A stretch of 64,000 nt of DNA from Periplaneta americana (lineage: Eukaryota > Arthropoda > Insecta > Blattodea > Blattidae), in NCBI RefSeq assembly GCF_040183065.1, contig NC_091131.1:17815300-17879299 (forward strand). Reading direction: 5' to 3'. The notes beneath the pieces are model-generated. The model was not told the DNA's origin, made no database searches, and saw nothing but the letters and a program-made list of their open reading frames with translations. Position 1 is the first letter of the stretch; every line of letters begins with the position of its first letter. Positions 45,560-58,210 of this stretch are shown here, one piece after another. The translations under genes were made by a program, and so were the position numbers.

Positions 45560-48500
45560 ATGCAATTATATTTTTTCGCGGGTGATATATTTCGTCTATT
45601 TTTTTTATTTTATTGGTTTATTTTACGACGCTATATCAACATCTAGGTTATTTAACGTCAGAATGAAACGAAGGTGCTAATGCCGGTGAAATGAGTCCGG
45701 GGTCCAGCACCGAAAGTTACCCAGCATTTGCTCGTATTGGGTTGAGGGAAAACCCCGGAAAAAACCTCAACCATGTAACTTGCCCCGACCGGGATTCGAA
45801 CCCGGGCCACCTGGTTTCGCGGCCAGACGCGCTGATCGTTACTCCACAGGTGTGGACTATTTCGTCTACATCAGTACAGTTCTGGAACTAGTTAATCTCA
45901 CCAAGTGAACATTTCATAAACTCTGTTTAAACTTACTAACTGCCCACACGATAAGGTTGATTCATACTCTGCTATACCGCGCTTCTGATCATAACTCACC
46001 CAGGGTGGGCAGGCATACGGGTCTCAGCTTTCCTTCCAGCTTGAGCTCACGATCCAGCTTCAGCAGCGCGATGTCGTTGTTGAAGGTGGAGTCGTCGTAG
46101 CGGCCGTGAATCACGGCGCGTTGCACCCTGCGGTCGATGGTTTCCGCCTCTGAGTTCGAGCCCCGCTTGTGGTCCAGCAACCGCACTGTGATTCTGTTCT
46201 TGTTGAATCTGTAAGAACCAAAGCATCTCGTTTTCTAGAACGCTAACAGTCCCAAATAATAAAGCTTACATTACAATAGACACGCCTTACATCATTATCA
46301 TTCTTCTCAAAATATGTCATTGGTCCTCAGACAATATATTAATATTAAATTGTAATAAAACTAACATAATACAATGTAATTTATGCGTCATTTTCGTGAT
46401 ATATATGAGGCATATGACTCGGTTAAGAGAGGTTTTATATACTATTCTTATTGAATTTGGTATTCCCAAGAAACTAGTTCGATTAATTAAAATGTGTCTC
46501 AGTAAAACATACAGCAGAGTTCGTATAGGCCAGTTTCTGTCAGATGCGTTTCCAATTCACTATGGGCTAAAGCAAGGAAATGCACTAACACCTTTACTTT
46601 TTAACTTCGCTCTAGAGTATGCCATTAGGAAAGTCCAGCATAACAGAGAGGGTTTGGAATTGAACGGGTTACATCAGCTGCTTGTCTATACGGATGACGT
46701 GAATATGTTAGGAGAAAAGCCACAAACGATTAGGGAAAACACGGGAATTTTACTGGAAGCAAGTAAAGAGATAGGTTTGGAAGTAAATCCCGAAAAGACT
46801 AAGTATATGATTATGTGTCGTGACGGGAATATGGTACGAAATGGAAATATAGAAGTTGGAAATTTATCTTTTGAAGAGGTGGATAAGTTCAAATATCTTG
46901 GAGCAACAGTAACAAATATAAATGATACTCAGGAGGAAATTAAACACAGAATAAATATGGGAAATGCCTGTTATTATTCGGTTGAGAAGGTTTTAACATC
47001 CAGTCTGCTGTCAAAAAATCTGAAAGTTAGAATTTATAAAACAGTTATATTACCGGTTGTTCTGTATGGTTGTGAAACTCGCACTCTCACTTTGAGGAAG
47101 GAACATAGGTTAAGGGTGTTTGAGAATAAGGTGCTTAGGAAAATATTTGGGGCTAAGAGGAATGAAGTTACAGGAGAATGGAGAAAGTTACACAACACAG
47201 AAGTGCACGCATTGTATTCTTTACCTGACATAATTAGGAACATTAAATCCAGACGTTTGAGATGGGTAGGGCATATAGCACGTATGGGTGAATCCAGAAA
47301 TGCATATAGAGTGTTAATGGGGAAGCCGGAGGAAAAAAGATCTTCAGGGTGACCGAGACGTGGATGGGAGGATAATATTAAAATGGATTTGAGGGAGGTG
47401 GGATATGATGATAGAGAATGGATTAATCTTGCTCAGGATAGGAACCAATGGCGGGCTTATGTGAGGGCGGTAATGAACCTCCGGGTTCCTTAAAAGCCAG
47501 TAAGTAAGTTATTTTTGTGATACTCTTATTTTAGACTGGGATTACACAACAAATCCATGCTAATTATTACAGTTGAAAGTGGACGTATTACGTACCCTTT
47601 GACGCAATGTGAGGCCGTGAGGACGTACATGGAATTGATAAGGGAGGCACCGCAGTAGAACCTGTTGTTGTACAGGAGCTGAGCCATCCAGGGGTACTGG
47701 TTCACTTGAGTTTCCTGCCCTCCGATGATGCGGACTCTCTTGTTCACAATGCCACATTCTGCGACACAGTCCGGACACTTAATTTACTTTCAATTTATTT
47801 CTAATACAATTTCACAGCTAGCATAGTTTTGTAGCATTTCTGTTTTCCATCGCAATAAGACCTTTGTTAAGACATTTGTTTGGGATTTGTCATTTTAATA
47901 ATACGGTCTGATCCGTTTGGGTGTGGATAATATTAGTTTATTATTATAAAATAAAATAAAATAAAATAAGGTGAAAATGTTTGTATGGTATTTGATAAAT
48001 TTTATTATTATTTTTTTAAGTGTTAGTAGCATTATATGGCACTAATTTTTATTGTATTTATCTGATGCATGTAACCTATAAGATAAAGCATTGTAATAAA
48101 TATAAATAGATCATTTTCTTAATTAAAAACAGTGTATATCTCCAATAAATGATTTCTTAGCATCGCCACAGATATACTTGATTGTACCTGTCACTATCTC
48201 TTGTCACTAGAGAGTTTTTGAAATTTATATTTTCCCCGCCATTCATAAAATATTTTGATATGATACCTCTTGCACAAAAGAGGAGATCTACAGTATAACT
48301 GAAACTTGATTAATATATTTCAGTATTATTTGTATTTATCCGGGTAATAATGAACAGTTTGACTCGTAGACATTTTGTTTTTGCAGCATTAACTTCCCAT
48401 GATTGTACGAGAAGATTCGAAGAGAACGGCAGTTACGTAGACTTTCGGCTCCCCCCTACTACCAATAATGCACAACACAATGTCAATACGGCGGTTGCTG

Positions 48501-48671
48501 TCGTCTGCGATACAACGAGCTTTTCTGTTGATTTTCGAGTTCGTCATTTTTTTCCGGTTATTATATACTTACTTATTTAAGTTGTGTTAACTCTCGCTAG
48601 TGGTTTTATATTTTATTTTATCCGTCTTAGTATTTATTTTATTATTGTAAATATTTTTGTTTTATCACTAA

Positions 48672-48734
<63 letters not shown>

Positions 48735-51700
48735 TGTTGTTGCTGTTACTATTTTTTCTATCATCAGCATTATTATTGATCTCTGTAAAATTTATGTAGA
48801 CTAGTGGACTGTACCCGAGCACGAGCATATGCTCATTTCGGGTATCTACTCATATGTATTCATTTCAAATGTAAATTGTAAATAAATTTGAATTTGAATT
48901 TATTTGAATTTGAATAAAGCTATTATGATAGTAGGACAAATTTTTTTGCTGGTTATATTATGATTAAAAGATGGGAGTTTCCATATATGACAAATCAACA
49001 ACCCATAATCTGAAAGTACAAATGAAAATCGTAGTTGATTAAAATGGCTGCTATAAATCAACAACAGGCACAATGTGTTCTTTGGTATGCTAAATTTCAG
49101 AATATTAAAAGAGTTCAAAGGGAATTTCGATGTGAGTATGGTGTGCATGATGTACCTAAATACGATTCTATAATGTTATTGTATCGAACATTTGTAGAAA
49201 CAGGTTCTGTGTTAAAAAAAAAAAAAACATGCAGGAAGTCGCAGGCGAAACCCAGTACGAGAAGCAGCTATCTCTTGGGCTTGTCCCCAAACTCCCCAGA
49301 TCTAACCCTTCCTAACTTCTTCGTGTAGGGTTTTGTTAAAGATATTGTCTATTCACAGAAATCCAAAACATTGATGATCTAAGAGTAAAAAATTACTCAA
49401 GCTTTTCAACAAATCATCCCTCTTATGTTACAACTGGCATGGGCTGAATTGCATCACCGTTATGAGTTGTGCAGGGTGCACAATGGAAGCCATGTTTAGC
49501 TCTGACGAATCTCCCATCTTTCAGTGTTGCATGCACAAAGATTCAACAAATAAAGTTCAGTAGTAAATGTTTTACGGTGTTTTTATTTTATCCATACCCA
49601 AACGGATCACCCTGTATAATAATATTGTATTACTGGATACGTTTTAAATTGATCAATTTTTATGAAAGTTTGTGTTAATTATACGCTAAAGAAAATGGAA
49701 AACTTAAAAGCAAAAGAAGATTTTGAAAACCATTATTTATGCAGAGATGAAAATATACTGTAGAGAGGCCTCTTTAAATTATATGAAATAACAGAAGGGT
49801 TAAATCAAAAAATCTCCAAACAGAAAACAAAAGTGATAACTTTTTCCAGCAACTAGGCAGTGAGAATTCTAAGATAGTATTGGAGAACCAAATAATCGAA
49901 CAAGTACATCTGTTTAATTTCCTAGGATGTTTTTAATTGCTTATCCTATGACGCTTTATCAACTATTAAGCTTATCTAACGTCTAAATGGAATGAAGATG
50001 ATAATGATAGCGAAATGAACCCCGGGTTCAGCGCCGAAAGTTACCCAGCATTTGCTCTTAATGGGTTGAAAAATTCAACCAGGTAACTTGGCCCAACCAG
50101 AATCTGAACACGTGTTCTCCAATTGTGCAATTAAAAATTCTTACAACGAAATTTTGCCACTGGCATTTTCGTCTCCATTTTCATTCAGGAATCACACGAT
50201 CTAGCCCGTGTATGCGAATTTCGAGACACACTGTATATTTCTTTGAAATTTAGATTGCGCTCAAAGCGTCTAAATTATACATTAATTATCTGTGTAATTA
50301 TTTAGAGCATAATATAAATTGCTTAAATGTGTAAATTACAAATGACAAATATAGATATTTACAAAATTGTCTGATAATTTTAGCTGCTCGATTCTAAACT
50401 TCTAGATGTGTGATTTACTAATATGTTTATACTGAGCCCTTCAAAGCCCCAGACACATAAGTTTTCAGAATACCCACTGAGTCAAGATATATACAGGAAG
50501 TATAAATGACTCACTGCAAGGCTGGCACTTGGACGGGTCGATGGGCTCCGGTACTGGTTCCTCAGAGATGGAACCCCCCGGGGAGATGAAGCTCAACACC
50601 CACTCCAGAAAAGACAGCCGTTCCTCAAGAGCCTCCTGGTCGCTCGGCTGAAAGACAATGTTCATTATCAATTGGAGTTACACATCGTACTGTATTCATG
50701 GAAAATGTCGTATTTAAGAAATATATGTATCTTTATTACCCTGGTCATTGTCACTAACGTCTCAATTCGTGAACAAATAAAACAGTAGAATGATGGGTAA
50801 GTTCGTAGTGGTTTTATTCGTCATCAAACACTGTGTTGTTAGGAGATTGTTCATCGTTTGGCATTTGTTATTTGGAGTGTTGCCTTGTAAATACGCCTAG
50901 TATTTTGATCATTTGGAGAAAGTTTGTAGTATTTGTGGACTAAAGAAAATGGAAGATGGAGTGTTAAGTGGGGGGGGGAAACATTTTTGGCATATTCTTC
51001 TGTATTAGCTTAATAGAGGAGCAAAGGCAGCGGAGGCAACTGGAAACATTTGTGCCGCGTACTGGGAGAATGCCATCGGAGAAAACACTGCAAGAAAATG
51101 GTTCTGTCGTTTCAACACACAGCACCCCGTAAAAAAGTTAGCGTCCATCCGCCATAGTGGAAAATTGTAACAAAATTTGAATATATTCCTCAAGATTTTC
51201 CTCCGAAAGCTGTTCGTCCCACACAAGGGACACTACTCATGTTGGAGGAGGGAAACGGGACCATATCTAAATGTTTTGCAATTGGTTTATAACTCAATGA
51301 ACCCGATTAGTTTATGAACAAAACTGTGTAATTATTTCTCTATAAACTTACTTCTTAACGACGTTAGAAAATTTAAAAATACATTATTAGTTCCAAATGA
51401 ATGAGAAAAAGCAATCATTTGGAACTTATATGGTATTTTAATTATTATTTTTGTTGTAGCCTACTCTATTCAAGCAATAAGCTATTACAAACTGAACAGT
51501 TATATCAGGGGCGAATGCTAGTCACGAAAGTTAGGCTTGCTCTTTTATTCATAGAGGAAGATGGGAGGATGTAATAATTCATAATAAATAAAAATAATCA
51601 GACTCACATAAATAATTTATTTTATATTTATGAAATCATTATGAGTCTTGGATCATATTTGCTTATCAGATGTAGAAGTTCGATATAATATAACAAACAT

Positions 51701-52351
51701 GGCCAACAAAACAGTTTATTTAGTTTTTTCGACCCTGCCAACCAATGCACATTGTTGTATTGAGCTGCATTAAACGAGCGCACATATTCTCTATAATGTC
51801 TGTCTTCTCTTGAACAGTCCTTCGAGAAAATGGATTTAATAATAAGGTTTCAATGACACACAATTCCGAATTCATTGCAATACTTCAAATTAATGTTTAA
51901 GAATTAATAATACGGGTACATGCAGCAGCTAACACATGCATTCCGCTCATACAATTGCATTGCACTCGCAAATCACAGCACATTCCCACTGTCAATACTA
52001 CTCTGTGTAACGTTAAATAGTCGTTGGTGTAGCTCTCGGACCAGGGCTTCAAACAACACATAACAGAAGCATGTGCGCCTAGGACGGACTAAGGAGGAAG
52101 GCACTTGCGCGCGCATCATATTCTCGCTATTTCTACGTCTTCCCTGTAGCTCCGAGAAACGAGCAAGCGTTGCGATACTTGCGGAGTGCAACCTGCGGAT
52201 GGTATTACGCCTATACAGTATTCCAAAAATCAAAATAATTTTTAATGTACGTAACGCCATTTTGAGAAATACACATCCTACGAAAATATTGAGTTCCGCA
52301 GCAAGCATAGCATGCCCTGAGAAATCGCCCCTGAGTTATATTACTCCAACT

Positions 52352-52418
<67 letters not shown>

Positions 52419-55400
52419 TGTATGTATATCATAGAGTTATGATGATGTAATAATAATAATAATGATAATAATAATAATAATAAAGTAGGGGTGTGCGTTT
52501 TTGGTATTAACGATATACGCGAAATTTCTTAAAAACTTAATTTTATACAAGGAAAATGCAAATCCCTTAATGAAAGTCCAAAATTAAGTGAAATATATCC
52601 GCGAATTTTTTTAGAAATTGATATAAATTCACAAAATTACTTCATAATCAAGATATTTTCAACAAAAAAGAAGTTTCATGGACAATTCGCACGAAAAATT
52701 ACTCGTTTTCAAATAAAAAGTGAGCATTTTCTTCATTATAAAATATAGCTTACATGAACATTTGCATATTATCTGATCGTTCAGCATTACATGAGTGTGA
52801 TCCACAGGCCAGAGGCCTTCGGAAGCAAACCCGTAGTCCTCGCTATAAACATCTTCATTCCGCCCTTGATACTTAAATAACTATTTTAAGTTTCTTTAGG
52901 GTGCAAAATATGCACGAAATTGCCTGTTTTTATAATAAATCTATATAATATATAATTTGAACTGGTAATGGAATTTACGGGGAAACGGCTGAACGGATTT
53001 TAATAAATGAACCTTCATTTTGAAGCTTGAAATCCAAAGTTTTCCAGAAAAATTGTAGTTTTCAGTGAAGCGTTAGTTTTCCTACATAATTTTCCTATTT
53101 TCCAAAATCTAACTTTCGTCAGTTTTGAGAACTAATTGCATTACAGGATAAAACAAAACACACACTACAATAAACAATAGGCTCTTACACGAAGGCCATG
53201 CCCTGCAAGATTGCTGACATATTTAGAGCTCAAATTTAATTGGTTATTAAATATTTCAACTCTTACTAAAAATAATTTACAGGTCTGATTCTGTGGTGTG
53301 TAATTTTCTGAGTATAACTGTGTATTGGATATTAAAATCTACAAAATTTGAGGTGGTTTGATGACATTATTACCATTAGAAATGAAATATTATTATAGTT
53401 AATGCCATGATGTGACCATTTTTCATTAATTATACATATTAATGCTATGTTCGTGATATGAAAGTGGGGTTATGTAAGTGGATGTAGAGAATATCTTAAA
53501 TTAGATCTTCATTTCCATAATTTACTGAGTGGCGGCTATATAGTGTATATAACTACAAAACTATAACTAAGATAATAATATTGTTATTAAAAATCGAATA
53601 TTTCTATAGTTATTAATCAAGTGGGTTTGGGTATTTTTCATATACTTAATGGCGGTGTGGTGTAGATATTTATATGCGTCATTCTCTTCAGTATTGGCTC
53701 GAGAGAGCGCAAAAATTACAGTTCCTAAGGAAAGACCAAAATGTATTACTTGCTGATAAAATAAGAGGCCTAGAAAATGTTGTAGTCTCCCGATCATTTC
53801 AGCAAGATCTCTTAGCAGGATAAAATGATTTTATCCTCTACATTTCAAGCTCTAAAGTCCATCCACTCTTAAAGTGATCCTAACATAAATAAACCCCAAT
53901 TGTATCCTTCCGCCATTCGCGCCGCAATTATGTCACATTGTCAGGGAGCACGTGAGAAGTACATAATGATGGCATATGAGATAAGTAGGCTACCATACGC
54001 AGTATATTAGTGTAATAAACGAAGTAAAATACAAATACATACTCTATATAGAATTAGTTACTATTAATAATATTAATAATAAGTTAGTAAGTTTTAGCAG
54101 AACAAATAGTAGTTTAAGCATCAATTATACAGCATATTATATACAGGGACATCATTTTATTTTTACTTGCATTTTTATTGTACCTGCATTTCTGAATGTA
54201 CTTCACTCTCACCCCTTCACTAATGTCCTTGCTCCCGTCAGACACACAAACTTACGGCCGCTGTTGCATTCGAAGTCTTCAAGCACTGAAGTAAACACTG
54301 CAGTGTATAGTGTGTTTCATAAATATGATTGCGTTTTCTATAGAAGAAAGAACCTATATTAATAATATCGTACTAAAAATTATATTCAAGAAACGATAAA
54401 TTCAATTTCAGAGAATATGCTTCAAAATGTTTTTAATAATATGCGTACTGAATTGAAGCCTGCATTGTAATGAACGGCAACCATTTTCAGCAACTTGTTT
54501 AAAAATTCAGATTAGCTTTTTTTGAATTGAGTTGGCTAGAAGCAAAGGAATGCTAGTGACATTTGTAATAACATGAGTTAAGTGCATCCAGTGTAAGCAA
54601 AAGTATCTAAAATTTTAGTGGCAAAGGGATATTTTAATCGCATCACACATTAAAATTTAAATAAAAAATTTCACCGATTTTACGAAAGCTTAAATATTTA
54701 AACCCCATTTTCTCAAAAGTAACTTAAGTGCACTTACAGCCCTTTAATTATGACCCCCTCAATTTAAATGCACTCTCTATATTGTATGATAACATCAATA
54801 ATTAATATGCTAAATAAAGTAGACATTACATAACGAACATAGCCGCCTGAAAAGTTGAGTTTTTCAAAAAAAAATGTTACTACTCTACTGTATTTTGATA
54901 AATACCGTAAAAGTGATGGTCAAACTGAAAATTGTAATATCGTATTTTCCTGTAACATAAATGGATACACTACTTTTCTCTCATCCTATATCTAGTAAAA
55001 TGATTTGTTTACATGTTGCACTAGTAACATCAAACTCCTGTAATGGAAGGGGGAAACAGTGTTTCCGAGTATAGCCAGGTTAATGTTAAAAATGTTGGTA
55101 AAAATAAAGTGATATCCCTGTACAAGGTGAGGGGGCATAACACAGCAACAGAAGAATCAGCACCTCAGCCATTTGGTTGCATCAGAAGCGACTGAAGTGC
55201 TACCGCCCTCAAATGCGTCATGCATATGTAATAAACTATTTTAAATTGTAATTATTGATCTCAGAGTGGTTAGGTACATTTTATAATCATTTCTATGTTT
55301 TGTATATTATTATTTCAATTACGGAAGAATAACAAGTATATTCAGAGAACATATTTTTAATTAAATGAAGGGATCTACTTTTTTTGCGCGCTTATTGCTT

Positions 55401-55996
55401 ATACATTGTGCTTCGGTGTCATAACCAATGAAACGCGAGCTGGTCACATGGGTTTGTTTTGACGCGGATCATTTTAAGAGTGGATACGGTTTACATGCAG
55501 CAGCTATACCTAGATGCTATGTCTATTGTTCGAAAGCATAGCAAACCTGACATTTTTTTAACTTTCACCTGCAATCCACAATGACCTGAAATAGCTATTG
55601 CTTTACTCCCACATAAAAATCCCACTGATCGTCCTGACACTGTTACTTGCGTTTTCGCGTTGAAACTCAAAAACTGAAGGTGGATAGGTTCAAGAAAAAA
55701 TATTTGGCATAAAAAAAAACATTCAGCGGGAGTACATTTCATTATTATGAAAGCAAATAAGTTTCAAAATGTCTGGTATTCTTCACTGAAAATAAATCTG
55801 AAACAAATTTATTTGAACGTCTAATGAACTTAGTTTGCAGCATTTGCTGCACAAGCCACTAGTATTAATCGAAATCAAACCATATTAATCACCGAAATCA
55901 GGGTAAAATAATCACCATAAAATAACACTCCTGATAATATCATAATGATAATTTATTTATTTATTATTTATTTATTATTAATATTTATTATATAAA

Positions 55997-56034
<38 letters not shown>

Positions 56035-56078
56035 CAATAATGTCTAATGCCTACCCATTTCACTTGCGTGATTTGAGT

Positions 56079-56134
<56 letters not shown>

Positions 56135-58147
56135 CAATAATGTCTAATGCCTACCCATTTCACTTGCGTGATTTGAGTTATAATTTATTTATTTTATTTA
56201 TTTATTTATTTATTTAGAATATTAATGTGCAAAACAACAGCACAAGGCCAATTACAGTTTAGCACAGGTACAAACGAAACAAAACAACAAATGATGATGA
56301 GAATGAATGATAGAAAATGGCAATGAGATGAAATACAATCAATATAATAGTAATAAAATAAAATGTATTACAAATGAATTAATGAAATCATATAAATGAA
56401 GACAGGAATGATATACCGTAATTAATATTGTAAAGTTATGCAAATGACGAGAATAGTATGATACATATCTAACAATGGCATAAATAATACAACTGACATA
56501 AAACTCGAAAAGTATTACTACACATTAAATGGATCCAAGTTGAATCCATGCAAATTAGCATATTTAATACATCTGCAGACCGGAGAGAGAGATTTAGAAT
56601 TCCTATTATAAAACATTTTATGAAATCTTAAACCATTAGCAGGAATATGAAGACTGATATTGCTTATGAATGATTCACAATCAATATCACCCTTAATGAC
56701 TTTACAAAAAAATAAATAATCAAGATCCTGACGTCTGGTAAACAAACTACAGCAATTAAAATATTTGCATTTAGTCTCATAGTTATAATCGGAATTTGGT
56801 AAAAATCTATAAGAACACAAGGAAATAAATTTTCTTTGAATATTCTCCAATTTAGCCGAGTCAGTGGAAGTAATGGAGTTCCATACAACAGATGCATATT
56901 CAAGCTTGGATCTAACCAATGTATAGTATAAAATTAATAAACACATAGGAGTGGAAAAAGAATAAGTTACAGACCTAATTAGACCAAGCATTCTTAACGA
57001 ATGGGTTTAAATATATTGCACATGATCATGGAAATATAATTTTGAATCAAGTAGGACACCAAGATCTCTAATACAATCTTTCCTAGTAATTACGACATTA
57101 CTGAGAGAATAGTTAAATTTTAGGGAGATAGTTTTCCGTGAAAAAAAATAACAAAAGTTTTGGATTGATTAATTTTCATTCCATTTTCAACAGACAATTG
57201 TGAAATTGAATTAATGTCATTTTGAAGAATTTGACAATCAACCAAACTATTAATTTTGCGAAAGATTTTGAGATCATCCGCAAACAAAAGGCAGCTAGAA
57301 CTTATTCTTTTACTTATATCATTTATAAATAATAAAAATAAGAAAGGTCCCAAAGTAGACCCTTGAGGAACACCGCATAAACTATTAAATGGAACCGAGA
57401 GAGAATTACCTAGTCGAACACAAGACTGTCTATCTGTTAAATAATTTTCAAACCAATTAACATAGTTAGTGGAGAGACCAAAATTACTTAATTTATTTAA
57501 TAAAATTTTGTGAGGAACAACATCAAATGCTTTGCTAAAATCAAAATAAATTGAGTCAATTTGACCTTGATTTTCAACAATAGGCATTATGAGATTAAGA
57601 TAGGAAACTAAATTAGTAGTAGTAGATTTCCCTCTTGTAAATCCATGTTGGGCCGAATTGATCTTATTTTTAACTTAAAATGAAATGTGTTTGTGGATAA
57701 TTTTTTAAAAAATTTTAGAAAAATTGTTTAGGATAGAAATGGGTCTATAATTAGTAACACTGTTTTTATTACCATTTTTGAAAACTGGAATAATGGATGC
57801 TTCCTTCCAAAGTGACGGGTAAATTCCTGTTTTTAAGCTAAGATTGAACAAAAAAGTTAAAACAGGCAAGAAAATATTAGAGCAACCCTTGATTATAAAA
57901 TTAGGAATGCTATCAGTACCTTTACATTTATTAGGCTTTAGCTTTTTAATAGCTTTATTTACATCATCGAATGTAATATTAGGCAGGGACAAACAGTCAG
58001 TAATATTAGAATCATAAGTAATGAAATTAGAGTTACAATTTTGTTGAACAGATTTAAATTGACTAGCAAATGCTAATAATAATAATAATGATAATAATAA
58101 TAACAATAATATCTAATGCCTACCCATTTTACTTGCGTGATTTGAGT

Positions 58148-58210
<63 letters not shown>

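Larger units (their letters stand above)
47904..49614. mobile_element. mariner-like element with nested insertions
   Basis: TIR CGGTCTGATCCGTTTGGGTG at 47904 and inverse CAGGGTGATCCGTTTGGGTA ending 49614, TA on both sides. Its N-terminal ORF does not begin until 49044; 47970-48905 contains other repeats inserted later. Confidence 0.8.
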
